Shown: positions 34,206-43,914, counted from the stretch's first letter. The stretch is DNA of 64,000 nt from an uncultured Anaerolineae bacterium (GCA_937944445.1 CALDYP010000024.1:1-64000); one strand, 5' to 3'. Numbers and translations: made by a program. The notes: generated by a model from the letters alone, not told the origin.

Positions 34206-34760
34206 TCAGCCAGTTGGGGGCAGCGCCGTTTTGACCTGCGCCAGCCAGTCCTCAGCTAACGGCGGAACCTGCGCGCAGTGGCACAGGCCGCGCCGCGCAA
34301 GGCAGGCGTCCACGTCCATCTGGCCGTTGTCGTCCTCGATCACAGCGTAGGCGTGGTGTGCGAAGCGGCTGTCCCCCAACATCAGCAGCAGGGTGCTGGC
34401 CGCGCTGATGCGCAGCTCGGCGTTGCTCTTGTGGTTGGCGAGTTCTAGAAACTCCGCGGTCGTCTCCCAACCGCTGACGGCGCTCATGTCGGTGGCCAAC
34501 GCCTGCGCGAAGCTCATCTGAAAGCGCGTTTGCAGCTCTTGCTCGCTCTCGCGGATGAGTTCGGCTAAGCGCTCACGAATGCGCTCGGCGTCGGGGGGCA
34601 GCGGCCGCCTCTCAGCAGCGGCGGCGGCTAGCTCGGCGACTTCTTGCGTGCTGAGCGAGATGCCCGCTTGCGCCAGCAGACGATTGAACTGCTTGTAGAG
34701 CAGGGCGATCAGCTCGTGGAGCGGCGCTTCTAACAGCGGGCGGGCAGGCGACGGTGGCAT
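34206..34760 (-). CDS. Small helical protein, unknown
   Basis: A 184-residue protein, mostly helical, without signal peptide or TM helix. The middle (SNAELRISAASTLLLMLGDS) resembles one HEAT-like pair. A C-terminal cluster DACLARRGLCHCAQVP has three Cys and one His close together, which could hold a metal ion. No family is recognised. The gene starts 6 bp after the stop of the secreted propeller gene on the same strand, so both are probably on one message, but a ribosome site is not clear. Confidence 0.6.
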   Translation of the reverse strand: MPPSPARPLLEAPLHELIALLYKQFNRLLAQAGISLSTQEVAELAAAAAERRPLPPDAERIRERLAELIRESEQELQTRFQMSFAQALATDMSAVSGWETTAEFLELANHKSNAELRISAASTLLLMLGDSRFAHHAYAVIEDDNGQMDVDACLARRGLCHCAQVPPLAEDWLAQVKTALPPTG

Positions 34761-34766
34761 AGGCGC

Positions 34767-36257
34767 TCAGTTGGCAGGCTTGCGCCACGCGATCGGCACG
34801 AACGAGACCCGATCGCGCACGCGGTTGTCGGACAAATCGGCCCCAACGAGCAGATCGGTCACTGCGCCCGTGTTGAGGTCAAGCATCACCAGCGTGTCGT
34901 AGCGCGGCTGGCCGTCGGTCAGCGTCCGCGAGTCCACCAGCGCAGCGGTCGGCGTGAACGGCGACACCGCCGCGGCCTCGAGCTTGAAGCGGCCCCGCGC
35001 CAGCCGGCTGCTGACACCAGTGATCAGGTTGACGACAAACGCGGCGTTGACCTCTGGTGTGCCAGCCAGATAGAACAGCGTGCCGCTGTCGCCGGTGAAC
35101 TGAACGCCCGAAAAACGATCCCCGCGGCTGCTGCTCGGGACGAAAATCGGCGGGATGGTGGCCGCGTCTAGGTCGTAGGCGTAGAGGGTGGCGTTGTTGT
35201 TGGCGTCGTTGACGACCACCGCCAGCCAGCGCCCATCCGATGAGAGGACGGGCAGGCTGTTGGCCGGGGGGCGGCCCACTTGGGGCATCTGGATCGCGCC
35301 GGGCAGCAGCACCCGCTCGACGGGCGCGCTCAACTGCACCCCGACGAGCACGCCGCTGTCCGTGCGCAGGTTGTCTGGCAGCAGTTGGAAGACCGCCTCG
35401 CCGTTGGGGGCAACGATCACCTGATTGGTGCGGCTGCTGGGCAGGAACTGCGTTTTAGCTTGGCCTTGCAGCAGCAGCGTGGCGATGCGCGTCTCAAGGT
35501 CGACGCTGTAGAGTTGGTATTGGGTGGCTGTCATCCCACGCCGACAGCGAAAGCCCACTGTGACCATTACCTGCGTGGCGGTGATGCGGTCGACGCTGGC
35601 GCTGGCGTAGACGCAGCCATCGCTCTGGTTGCTGACGAGCGTCGTCACCTCGCGGGTGCTCGTGCCGTCCCAAACGTTGACGCCGACCTCGACAAATTCG
35701 TTTTGGGCGTTGCGGAACATCGTCACAAACGACGCGCCCTCTTCTGTCATCGTAAAGTCAGCGACGTTTTCAAAGTTGCCCACCAGCGCGAGCGTCTCCG
35801 CGTTGTGGATGAGCAGGCGCGCCACAGGCGTGATTGCGCCCACAGCAGGCGACGCCCACGTTAGATAGCCAACGCGCGCGCTGTCGGGGGCATATTTCAC
35901 GCCCACTACGCACGTCATGGGATTGATGTTGTTGCTGAGGATGCCGAGGCGCGGCGAGTTATCGCGCATCTGGTAGAGGTTGGTTGTGCTGCCGTCGGTG
36001 ACGCTGAAGGCGACCAAGCGCCCATCGGGTGAGGTGGCGCGCACGCCGCAGAGCGCAACACTGCTCACACTGCTGCTGAGCGGCAGCACAGTCTGCGGCT
36101 CGCCTGCTCCCATCAGCAGCAGCGATCCACCGCCGCCGCCCACCGGCTGCGCCCACACGAGGATCTGCTGCTCGTCGGGCAGAGAGGGTATCTCTTGTGC
36201 GCTGCTCACGCCAATCAGCACCAGCCATCCGATGATGATTGCCAATCCTATCCGCAT
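34767..36257 (-). CDS. Secreted beta-propeller-like protein
   Basis: A 496-residue exported protein. The signal peptide MRIGLAIIIGWLVLIGVSSA follows AGGGGATGAGCA. The mature part has repeated beta-blades of TolB/WD40 type: ATSPDGRLVAFSVTDG, VKYAPDSARVGYLTW, VIVAPNGEAVFQLLP, PVLSSDGRWLAVVVND and VQFTGDSGTLFYLAG. The regular SxDGRxxAF pattern repeats about every 45-65 residues. No catalytic motif is seen, so ligand or partner binding at the cell surface is the likely role. Downstream lies the small unknown helical protein; upstream, on the same strand and 57 bp away, the SRPBCC gene. Confidence 0.75.
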   Translation of the reverse strand: MRIGLAIIIGWLVLIGVSSAQEIPSLPDEQQILVWAQPVGGGGGSLLLMGAGEPQTVLPLSSSVSSVALCGVRATSPDGRLVAFSVTDGSTTNLYQMRDNSPRLGILSNNINPMTCVVGVKYAPDSARVGYLTWASPAVGAITPVARLLIHNAETLALVGNFENVADFTMTEEGASFVTMFRNAQNEFVEVGVNVWDGTSTREVTTLVSNQSDGCVYASASVDRITATQVMVTVGFRCRRGMTATQYQLYSVDLETRIATLLLQGQAKTQFLPSSRTNQVIVAPNGEAVFQLLPDNLRTDSGVLVGVQLSAPVERVLLPGAIQMPQVGRPPANSLPVLSSDGRWLAVVVNDANNNATLYAYDLDAATIPPIFVPSSSRGDRFSGVQFTGDSGTLFYLAGTPEVNAAFVVNLITGVSSRLARGRFKLEAAAVSPFTPTAALVDSRTLTDGQPRYDTLVMLDLNTGAVTDLLVGADLSDNRVRDRVSFVPIAWRKPAN

Positions 36258-36314
36258 TGCTCATCCCCTCGCTTGTTGTTTGATGAAGTCGTTTGAATGA
36301 TCCGACGATGTCGA

Positions 36315-36749
36315 TTAATTGGCAGTTTCTAGCGCTTTTTTGACGGCGTCCCACTCGCGCTGCATTTGACTGCTCAGCGTCGAACGCAGCAGCGGCGTAT
36401 ACCAGAAGTACAAGCAGCCCGGGTTCATCTCGATGCGGTCGCGCACCAGCGTTTCCGTCCCGCTCAGGCTGAACTCCATCGTGCGCCGAAAGCGAAAGCG
36501 CCCATACACCCCTTTCATCTCGATCATCTTGTTGCGCTGGAACTCAACTAAATCCGCGTTGATGAACGTCACGCCGAGCGGGTCGCTCTTCTCGATGTAG
36601 AGCATGGAACCCTGCCGAACGGGGTCGTTAGGCGTGACTTTGGCGAGGCGCGTGTGCGACTGCCAGCGCGGATACTCCTCAAAATTGCTGACCATCCGCC
36701 ACACCTCCGGCAGCGCGCGGCGCACCGTCACTTTTTGTTCAACTAACAT
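36315..36749 (-). CDS. SRPBCC/polyketide-cyclase-like protein
   Basis: A 144-residue member of the START-like SRPBCC fold, a hydrophobic-cavity binding domain. The early stretch VTVRRALPEVWRMVSNFEEYPRW is the usual helix-grip opening of the family (EVW..V.d...yp.W). The long C-terminal helix SSQMQREWDAVKKALETA closes the cavity. It could bind a lipid, pigment or other hydrophobic ligand, or act as a cyclase; context does not say which. It lies between the UnbV-type and propeller genes on the same strand with gaps of 70 and 57 bp. Confidence 0.8.
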   Translation of the reverse strand: MLVEQKVTVRRALPEVWRMVSNFEEYPRWQSHTRLAKVTPNDPVRQGSMLYIEKSDPLGVTFINADLVEFQRNKMIEMKGVYGRFRFRRTMEFSLSGTETLVRDRIEMNPGCLYFWYTPLLRSTLSSQMQREWDAVKKALETAN

Positions 36750-36819
36750 GCCACACCCTTAGCTGCGTAACGATTTATCCATCCATTGTAATTTTGACCT
36801 TATGCTGATGATAACGCAT

Positions 36820-38184
36820 TCAGGTGGGATATGCGACACGCAGCGTCTGGTTGATGGCTGGGCGTTCGACGGTGACGCGGCGGCCATCGGGGAAGTCCAC
36901 GGTCACCTGCTGGACTTGCTGCGTATGGCCGAGGCCGAAATGCGCCACCGGCTCCATCTGGCAGAGGTAGCCGCTGCCCGCGTCGATCACGCGGCGCTGC
37001 TGGCGCTCGGCCGCGGTCAGGGTGACAACTGCCCCGCGCGCGGGCGCGCCGTAGCGCGTGGTCGCATACACCCGCAAGAAGTTGTGGTCGTTGACCGGCC
37101 CATGATAGAGCGACAAGGGCTGAAAACCGCTTTCCCCGTGGCTGATGAGCAGCTCCAGCCGGCCGTCCCCGTCCAAGTCGGCCACGGCGGCCCCTGTGCC
37201 AAGCCCAGTTGGTTCGGCGGCGTCACCTGTCTCCACCAGCCGCCATTCCCCCTCACGGCGCGCAAACAAGCGATTGGCTTGGCCGATGTTGTTGAAGAAG
37301 ATCTCTTCATAGCCGTCGTTGTCGAAGTCGGCGACGATGACCGTGCGCGCACGCGAGGGGAAGGCCATTGCCGGCGGGGCGATGTCGTCCCAGCGGCCAT
37401 CGCTGCTGTAGACGAACAGGCGGTGCGGCCCCTCCCAGTTGGCGACAACCAGATCAAAGCGGCCGGCGCTGTTGGTGTTCAAAGGGGCGACGCCGCGCGC
37501 GTTCTCAAACGGGTCATCGATCCCGAACTGCTCGGCGATCTCGTCAAATGTGCCATCGCCGCGGTTGCGAAAGAGGAAGTTGGGGCCGTTCTCGTTGCCT
37601 GCGAACACGTCCATGTGCTGGCTAACGATGGGAAAGGCACACAGGCTGCGCCCGCCGGTGGTCAGCGCGACGCCGGCAGCCTCTGCCACGTCTCGCAGGA
37701 TGCCGTCATCGTCCAGCTCATACAGGCGCATCGGCCCGCCGTAGTTGGCCACGAAGAAGCCGTAGCGCCCCGTGCCAAAGCGATCCACCGCGGCGACGCT
37801 GCGCCCAGCGGTGAGGTTGAGGACGTCGGCGTTATGCGGCAGTTGGAAGAGATCCACCCAGCCGTCCATGCCGTCCGCGAACAGACGATCCGCGACCATC
37901 TTGGGGCCGCTGAAGGTGTCGGTGTTGAGGATGTAGACCTCCTCGCGCCCGTCGCCGTCGATGTCGGCAGCGCACAAGCCAATTGCCCGCCGCGTGGGGT
38001 CAGCCAGCAGCGGCGGCGCAGCGTCAACATAGCTGCTGCCGTCCCAGCGCAGCGCACGGTTGGGGAAGCCAAAGCCCGCCACCACGAACTCAAACTGGCC
38101 ATCGTGGTTGATGTCGGTTACTGCTACGCCGTAGGCGAGTTGAGGAAAGTTCTCACGAATCAGGTGCGATTGATTGGTGAACAC
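36820..38184 (-). CDS. FG-GAP/VCBS repeat protein with ASPIC/UnbV end (CRTAC1-like)
   Basis: A 454-residue beta-propeller built on calcium-binding FG-GAP/VCBS repeats: VTDINHDGQFEFVVAG, AADIDGDGREEVYILN, VADFDNDGYEEIFFNN and VADLDGDGRLELLISH, each with the DxDxDG loop. The C-terminus (TVDFPDGRRVTVERPAINQT) fits the ASPIC/UnbV domain found in CRTAC1-family proteins. Members are usually extracellular, yet no clear signal peptide follows the GTG start at 38184, so either it is cytoplasmic or the start is wrong. The SRPBCC gene follows on the same strand, 70 bp away. Confidence 0.85.
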   Translation of the reverse strand: MFTNQSHLIRENFPQLAYGVAVTDINHDGQFEFVVAGFGFPNRALRWDGSSYVDAAPPLLADPTRRAIGLCAADIDGDGREEVYILNTDTFSGPKMVADRLFADGMDGWVDLFQLPHNADVLNLTAGRSVAAVDRFGTGRYGFFVANYGGPMRLYELDDDGILRDVAEAAGVALTTGGRSLCAFPIVSQHMDVFAGNENGPNFLFRNRGDGTFDEIAEQFGIDDPFENARGVAPLNTNSAGRFDLVVANWEGPHRLFVYSSDGRWDDIAPPAMAFPSRARTVIVADFDNDGYEEIFFNNIGQANRLFARREGEWRLVETGDAAEPTGLGTGAAVADLDGDGRLELLISHGESGFQPLSLYHGPVNDHNFLRVYATTRYGAPARGAVVTLTAAERQQRRVIDAGSGYLCQMEPVAHFGLGHTQQVQQVTVDFPDGRRVTVERPAINQTLRVAYPT

Positions 38185-38294
38185 GAGTGGTTACCCTGTG
38201 TGTAGGCGCAGCCAAGTATGGAAAAGGCTAGCACACAACATTAAGAGAGGGGTAAGTGTTTGCAAGAACTAAGTGTACTGCGTTGTGGCTAGGA

Positions 38295-39272
38295 TCAAGC
38301 GTTGGCGCGTAGGGTGCTGCGCACGACCTCATCCACGATCACATCGGTGCTGATCTGGTCGGCTTGGCCGTCGAAGTTGCGCAGGATGCGATGGCGCAGG
38401 GCGGGGCGCGCGACCGCTTCCACGTCGTCGTAGGCCACGTTGAAGCGCTTTTCCAGCAGGGCGTTGACCTTCGCGCCGATCATGAGCGCCTGCGCCCCGC
38501 GCGGCGACGCGCCCACCGCCACGTACTGCTTGACGAGCGGCGGCGCGGTCGGATGATCGGGGTGAGTTGAGACGATCAGGCGGGCGATGCTCTCTTTCAG
38601 GTGGCTGGCGACGGGGGTGCTAGCGGCCAACTGACGCATGGCCAGCACGCCGCGCGCGTCGATGACGTGTTGGGCGGTCGGCTGTTCGGTGCCGGTGGTG
38701 CGCTCAAGGATCGTCACCAGCTCGGCAGCGCTGGGGAAGGCAACTTGAATCTTGAACAAGAAGCGGTCAAGCTGGGCTTCGGGCAGCGGGTACGTCCCTT
38801 CCATCTCGATCGGGTTCTGCGTCGCCAAGACGAAGAACGGCTCCTCTAACGGGTAGCGCTGCCCAGCGACGGTGACGGTCTTCTCCTGCATCGCTTCGAG
38901 CATGGCCGATTGAGTCTTGGGGGTGGCGCGGTTGATCTCGTCGGCCAGCACGAGGTTGGCGAAGATCGGCCCCGGCTGAAAGCGGAAGCGCCGCCGCCCG
39001 TCGTCAGCTTCTTCAAGGATGTCCGTGCCGGTGATGTCGGCGGGCATCAGGTCGGGCGTGAACTGGATGCGCGAGAATTTAAGGTCGAGCGCGTCGGCGA
39101 AGGTGCGGATGAGCGAGGTTTTGCCCAAACCGGGGACGCCTTCCAGCAGCGCGTGCCGCCCTGCCAAGATACAGATCAGCACGCTGCGGACGACTTCCCG
39201 CTGCCCGACGATGACGCGGGCGACTTCAGCTTCAATGGCGGCGGCGCGGTCGAAAAATTCTTCGGGCTGCAT
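38295..39272 (-). CDS. MoxR-family AAA+ ATPase
   Basis: A 325-residue AAA+ ATPase of the MoxR group. Walker A is LLEGVPGLGKTSLI, Walker B is LVLADEINRATPKTQSAML, sensor 1 is FFVLATQNPIEMEGTYPLPE and the arginine region is SPRGAQALM. MoxR proteins act as chaperones that insert or activate partners, usually VWA- or DUF58-domain proteins encoded nearby. Here no such genes are adjacent; instead it follows an unknown 215-residue protein and a 31-TPR protein in one operon (gap 3 bp). Those two may be its clients or adaptors, which would be unusual. Confidence 0.93.
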   Translation of the reverse strand: MQPEEFFDRAAAIEAEVARVIVGQREVVRSVLICILAGRHALLEGVPGLGKTSLIRTFADALDLKFSRIQFTPDLMPADITGTDILEEADDGRRRFRFQPGPIFANLVLADEINRATPKTQSAMLEAMQEKTVTVAGQRYPLEEPFFVLATQNPIEMEGTYPLPEAQLDRFLFKIQVAFPSAAELVTILERTTGTEQPTAQHVIDARGVLAMRQLAASTPVASHLKESIARLIVSTHPDHPTAPPLVKQYVAVGASPRGAQALMIGAKVNALLEKRFNVAYDDVEAVARPALRHRILRNFDGQADQISTDVIVDEVVRSTLRANA

Positions 39273-39275
39273 CCT

Positions 39276-39923
39276 TCATCCTTTGCTTGTGGTAAACAGA
39301 CGGCAACGGGCTTGCAAGCTGCGCGCGGTGGCCAGCACGAGGCGGGTCATGACCTGCGCCATCGGGCAGGTGTAGACGCCGTCGGCCACCAACCAGCGCT
39401 GCCCGTCGCGCTCCACTAACAGCCCGACGCGCCCATAGAGCGTTGACACCGTGGCCACCTGCCACGCCACGCCGCCTGCAATGAACGGCTGCGGCAAGCT
39501 GGAGCGGTGCAAGCTGGCGGCGATGGCTTGGTCAAGCACGGCGGCGAGGTCGGGCGTTTGGCGCGCGCCCAGCAGCGCGTAAACGCACTGCCACAGCAGA
39601 TCCGCAAAGCCGGCCACTGCAAACTCGGCTTGTTCGGGTGTGAGCTTGACCTGAGCGTTGAGGGCGGCAAGCGTCGCTTCAAAGGCGTCGATGGCGGTTT
39701 GGGCAGCGCGGCGCAGCGCGTCCTCGTCGGGCAGCGTCGTCAACGGGCGCAAGGCGTCCAAGATCGGCCCCCAGAAGTCGGCAAAGGTGACCCCGGCGGC
39801 GCTGCCCAGCCCGTCGAAGTCCTTCGGGGCGATCTGCGCAAGGCCGAAGCGCTCGTCCAGCCCATGCGCCGCGCGGAACGCCGCCAGCGGAACCGCCTCA
39901 CGCAGCGGCGGCAGCTCACTCAC
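39276..39923 (-). CDS. Unknown protein, translationally coupled
   Basis: A 215-residue soluble protein, rich in Ala and Leu and mostly helical in its first two-thirds; the last third (FIAGGVAWQVATVSTLYGRVG, LVERDGQRWLVADGVY) is beta-like. No family is recognised, and it lacks signal or TM helices. It begins at a GTG overlapping the last 8 bases of the TPR gene (shared GTGAGTGA), which points to coupled translation and close stoichiometry with the TPR protein. Three bases after its stop comes the moxR-type gene, so a physical link among the three products is a reasonable inference. Confidence 0.7.
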   Translation of the reverse strand: MSELPPLREAVPLAAFRAAHGLDERFGLAQIAPKDFDGLGSAAGVTFADFWGPILDALRPLTTLPDEDALRRAAQTAIDAFEATLAALNAQVKLTPEQAEFAVAGFADLLWQCVYALLGARQTPDLAAVLDQAIAASLHRSSLPQPFIAGGVAWQVATVSTLYGRVGLLVERDGQRWLVADGVYTCPMAQVMTRLVLATARSLQARCRLFTTSKG

Positions 39924-42900
39924 TTTGAACTTGCTCCATAAACCACGCGATCAGCTTGGCCAGATCGGCGCGCGCCGGGAACAGGTCGCTGAGCACTTGG
40001 AGGTAAAAGCGCGGGGTGAGGACTTCCATCATGCGCTTGTCGGCCAGCAGCGGCAGGTATTGGCGCTGGGCGGCGTCACTCTCCCCGTTGAAGGCGGCTG
40101 CCAGCGCGCGCATCCGTGCGATCAAGATCGGATCAGCGTCGGAGTGCGCTATGTGTTCCTCAAAGCGCGCCCATGACTCGTCGTAGAGCGCGGCGTCATT
40201 CGTCAAGCGGGCGTATACGGCTTTCCAGAACTCGCCGCACAAAGGCGCGCCCGCGTCCTCTTGCTCAACGGTCATCGACAGGTCGATATGGCGCAGGAAG
40301 GCCGCGTCTTGCCGCAGCATGAGCGCTGCCAGCGCCAGCCAGTAGTTGGCCAGCGAACTGTCTCGATCCAACGCCCACGCCTGCGCAAAAGCCTCATAGG
40401 CGCGGTGTGGCTCGTTGAGGATGGTCAGCGCAAAGCCGCGCATCTCATGATAGTTGCGCTGGGTGGGCATCAAGCGGGCGGCGTGGGTGTACTGCTCAAG
40501 GGCTAAATCCCATGCGTCGATGTCAACGTAGATGTGCCCCAGCAAGTAGTAATGGCTGGCGTTATCGGGTTGCAGCTCTGTCGCTTGCATCAGGTCGATG
40601 ATGGCCCGTCTGTAATCTCGCAAATGCTGATAGTTGGCCGCGCGCGCTTGATAGTTGAAGGGGTCGCGCGGGTTCAACTGGATGGCCTTAGTCAAATCCG
40701 CAATGGCCGACTCGTAGTCTTCCAAATCGCTGGAGATGACCGCCCGCCAATAGCGGTAAGTGTCTTTGTCTGGCTCAAGGCGGATGGCGGCGGTCAAGTC
40801 CGCCAGCGCGTCGCCGTAGTGACCTAAGCCGCGATGCCCCAACGCGCTGCTGAGGTAGCTTTCAGCGTTGCCCGGGTTCAGGGCGCGCGCGCGCTCGGCA
40901 TCGGCGATGGATTCCTCAAGGCGCTCCAAATTGCGCAGGATGATCGCCCGTGAGTTGTAAACGTTGGGGTCATCGGGTTGTAAGTGGACGACAGTGTTGA
41001 TGGCCTCAAGGGCGGCCTCGTGCTGGCCGCGCGCGCTGTAGACCAGCGTCAAGCCCATGTAGGCGTCGGCGTAAGTCGGGTTAGCTTTCACAGCTGCTTG
41101 ATAATCGCTGAGCGCGTCATCTAGGTTGCCGAGGTGGCGATGGATGATCCCGCGCAGGTTGCGATTGTAGGGGTCGTTGGGGGCCAGCCTCACGGCCTCG
41201 TTGAGGTCTGGCAGGGCGCTCTCATAGTCGCCCAGCGTAACGTAAATCTGCCCGCGCATGTAGTAGTGGTCGTTGTCTTTAGGGGCGAGGCGGATGCACT
41301 CGGTGTAAGCGTCGAGCGCTTCGGCCAGTTCGCCCATGCGGCGGTTGATGGCCGCGCGCAGCGTGTAGTTGGCGGTGTCGCTCGGCTGTAGTTCAATGGC
41401 GCTTTCGATGTCGTGCAAAGCGCGCTCGTAGTCCTCAAGCGAGAGGTGCACTTTCGCCCGCAGGTAGAGCAGGTCGCCGTTGTGAGGGCGGCCTTCCAGC
41501 GCTTGGTTCAAGTCGGTGAGCGCTTCAAAGTAGCGGCTCATCTCGACGTAGATCTGAGCGCGCGCGTGCAGAAGATGGAGGCTGTTAGGCTGAATGTCCA
41601 GCGCGCGGTTCAACTCTTCAACCGCGCGTTCGGGCTGCTCGAGCGAGCGATAAGCCAGCGAGCGGCCAATGTACGGCTCGACGTAGTCGGGGTCAAGCTC
41701 AGTGGCGCGGTTATAATCGGCAATGGCCTCGTCATAGCGCCCCAAGTCGCGCAGGATGATCGCGCGCGCGTTGTAGACGGCGGCGTTGTCCGCATCTTGA
41801 GCCACGGCGCGATCCATCACGGCCAGCGCGTCCTCAACCTGACCCAGCGCGGCGTAGGCCATGCTCTGGCCGATGTAATGGTCAAGCTCTTCGGGGCGCA
41901 GCTCGATGGCGCGGTTGTAGGCCTTCAGCGCGTCTTGATGCCGCCCCAACTTGCGGTACAGCATGCCCAACAGGTTGAAGTTGGCGCTGTCGCGCGGTTG
42001 GAAGGCCACCGCCCGCTCAAGGTCATGGGCGGCGGCCTGCATGTCGCCCAACTCGTAGTGAATCTGCCCGCGGGTGAAGTGGTGGTTGCCGTTGGCCGGC
42101 TCCAGCTGCAGCGCCTCGTCAATCGCCAGCAGCGCCTCAGCGTTGCGCCCGAGCGCGATCAGCGCCAGCGTCTTGCCAACGCGGTAATCCGCTTCCTGTG
42201 GGTTCAAGCGGATGGCCTGCTCATAATCAGCCAGCGCGGCCTCGTGATCGCCCATGCGGCGGCGCAAAATGCCGCGGGTGTTGTAGGTGTTGGCCGAATT
42301 AGGTTGAAGATCGACCGCGCGGTTGAAAGCAGCCAGCGCCTCGTGTAAGCGATCCAACCCGCTGAGCGCCAGCCCATGCCCCACGTGGAAATCGGCTTCC
42401 ATCGGGTTGAGGGCCAGCGCCTGCTCGTAATCCTCTAGCGCTTCTTCAAAGCGCGACATGCGCCGCAGGATGACCCCGCGCGCGTTGTAGTAGCTGGCAT
42501 TTTTCGGCTGAAGCCGCACGGCCTCGCTGATCTGTTCCAGCGCGTGGCCCAGCCGCCCCAACGCCATGAGCGCCGCCGCGCTGCCGACGTAAAAATCTGC
42601 CTCGGCGGGCTTTAGCTCAATCGCGCGCAGGTAGTCCTGTTGGGCGCGGTTGAACTGGCCTTTGAAGCGGTAGATCATGGCGCGCACGTTGTAATGATAG
42701 GCGTCGGTGGGCTGCTGGCTGATGGCTGTGTTGACAGCGTCCAACGCGGCGTCATACGCGCCCATCCCATTGAGCGCCAGCGCCAACCCCACATGATAAT
42801 CTGCCTCGCTGGGGTTGAGGGTGATGGCGCGTCGATAATCCGCGGCGGCCTCGTGAAAGCGGTTGAGGGTGCGCAGCACAATCCCACGCATGTTGTAGTT

Positions 42901-43914
42901 GATGGGGTCGGTGGGTTGGCGTTGGATGGCCTCGTTCAGATCGGCCAGCGCCGCCGAGAAATTGCCCAAGTGCCGCTGAATCTGCGCCCGCAGGTAGTAG
43001 GTGTCGCCGCTGCTGCTGTCGAGCGCCAGCGCGCTGTTGAGGTCACTCAACGCAGATTGATAATCCCCCAACACGTTGTAAGTGTGGCCGCGCCACAGAT
43101 GATAGGTGGCGTTGGCAGGGTCGGTGTCGATGGCTGCGCTGAAGTCGGCCAGCGCGTCGCCGTACTCTTGCAGGCCATAAGCGGCGCGCCCCCGCCAGTA
43201 GAGGTGCGGCGCGGTGGGGTCTAGCTGAACAGCACGATCAAATGCGTCATAGGCGGGCTGGTAGCGAACGGCGTAAAAATGCAGCGTGCCCACTTCAAAG
43301 AACATGGCCGCGTTCTCAGGATGTGCGGCGATCACCTGCGCGAGTTCTTGTTGGCTTTCTTCAATGCGCTGGAGCTTTTCGAGCAGCCGCGCATGCTGGA
43401 CGCGCCAAAGCGGATTGCTCCCATCGTGTGTTAAGAGTAGGTCAATCAGGTTGAGCGCTTGCTCCCATTCGCCTGCGTTGACGTAGGCGAGAACGCGACG
43501 AGCATACAGCGCGATCAAGCGCGTCAGATACAGATCATGCTCTGGTTTGGCCCGCACCTCTTTTAACAGGATTTGACGGATGGCCGGCGGGAATTCGTAG
43601 GCGTTGTTGGCGTTCAGCCGAACCGCTTTGGCATCCTGCATCCGCACGAGCAGCATTTGGTTGGCGTTGTGCGCGTCTGGCTGGTTGAGCAGCGCCCCCA
43701 GCACGGTCGCGTCAAACTCAGCCGGCACCGCGCAAGCGCGCATCGCCTCGGCCAGCTTAGGCTGCGTCTCAAGGATGGTCTCCCACTTGTCGATGAACTC
43801 GTTTAGCTCGAAAAGAGCTTGCGAGGGGGAAGGCGCGACAAGGTCGCTCAAGCGATCAGACGGATCATTGAGCGGGTCGCCAGCGGGTGGGGGGGCATCA
43901 GTCGGGTCAAACAT
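39916..43914 (-). CDS. Giant TPR protein, 31 repeats
   Basis: A 1332-residue cytoplasmic protein. The first ~110 residues are a winged-helix-like or helical head (ALFELNEFIDKWETILET, YEFPPAIRQILLKE). About 31 tetratricopeptide repeats follow (roughly residues 135-1210), with the usual W/L-G-Y-A-A-P pattern, such as RFEEALEDYEQALALNPMEA. From about residue 340 two kinds of repeat alternate, one with YNARGxILRR and one with ADYxVGxALAL, giving a 68-residue double unit. The ~120-residue tail is helical. It is a protein-binding scaffold, coupled to the unknown and MoxR genes. The ATG at 43914 lacks a clear ribosome site; a longer reading would overlap asparagine synthase. Confidence 0.88.
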   Translation of the reverse strand: MFDPTDAPPPAGDPLNDPSDRLSDLVAPSPSQALFELNEFIDKWETILETQPKLAEAMRACAVPAEFDATVLGALLNQPDAHNANQMLLVRMQDAKAVRLNANNAYEFPPAIRQILLKEVRAKPEHDLYLTRLIALYARRVLAYVNAGEWEQALNLIDLLLTHDGSNPLWRVQHARLLEKLQRIEESQQELAQVIAAHPENAAMFFEVGTLHFYAVRYQPAYDAFDRAVQLDPTAPHLYWRGRAAYGLQEYGDALADFSAAIDTDPANATYHLWRGHTYNVLGDYQSALSDLNSALALDSSSGDTYYLRAQIQRHLGNFSAALADLNEAIQRQPTDPINYNMRGIVLRTLNRFHEAAADYRRAITLNPSEADYHVGLALALNGMGAYDAALDAVNTAISQQPTDAYHYNVRAMIYRFKGQFNRAQQDYLRAIELKPAEADFYVGSAAALMALGRLGHALEQISEAVRLQPKNASYYNARGVILRRMSRFEEALEDYEQALALNPMEADFHVGHGLALSGLDRLHEALAAFNRAVDLQPNSANTYNTRGILRRRMGDHEAALADYEQAIRLNPQEADYRVGKTLALIALGRNAEALLAIDEALQLEPANGNHHFTRGQIHYELGDMQAAAHDLERAVAFQPRDSANFNLLGMLYRKLGRHQDALKAYNRAIELRPEELDHYIGQSMAYAALGQVEDALAVMDRAVAQDADNAAVYNARAIILRDLGRYDEAIADYNRATELDPDYVEPYIGRSLAYRSLEQPERAVEELNRALDIQPNSLHLLHARAQIYVEMSRYFEALTDLNQALEGRPHNGDLLYLRAKVHLSLEDYERALHDIESAIELQPSDTANYTLRAAINRRMGELAEALDAYTECIRLAPKDNDHYYMRGQIYVTLGDYESALPDLNEAVRLAPNDPYNRNLRGIIHRHLGNLDDALSDYQAAVKANPTYADAYMGLTLVYSARGQHEAALEAINTVVHLQPDDPNVYNSRAIILRNLERLEESIADAERARALNPGNAESYLSSALGHRGLGHYGDALADLTAAIRLEPDKDTYRYWRAVISSDLEDYESAIADLTKAIQLNPRDPFNYQARAANYQHLRDYRRAIIDLMQATELQPDNASHYYLLGHIYVDIDAWDLALEQYTHAARLMPTQRNYHEMRGFALTILNEPHRAYEAFAQAWALDRDSSLANYWLALAALMLRQDAAFLRHIDLSMTVEQEDAGAPLCGEFWKAVYARLTNDAALYDESWARFEEHIAHSDADPILIARMRALAAAFNGESDAAQRQYLPLLADKRMMEVLTPRFYLQVLSDLFPARADLAKLIAWFMEQVQSE

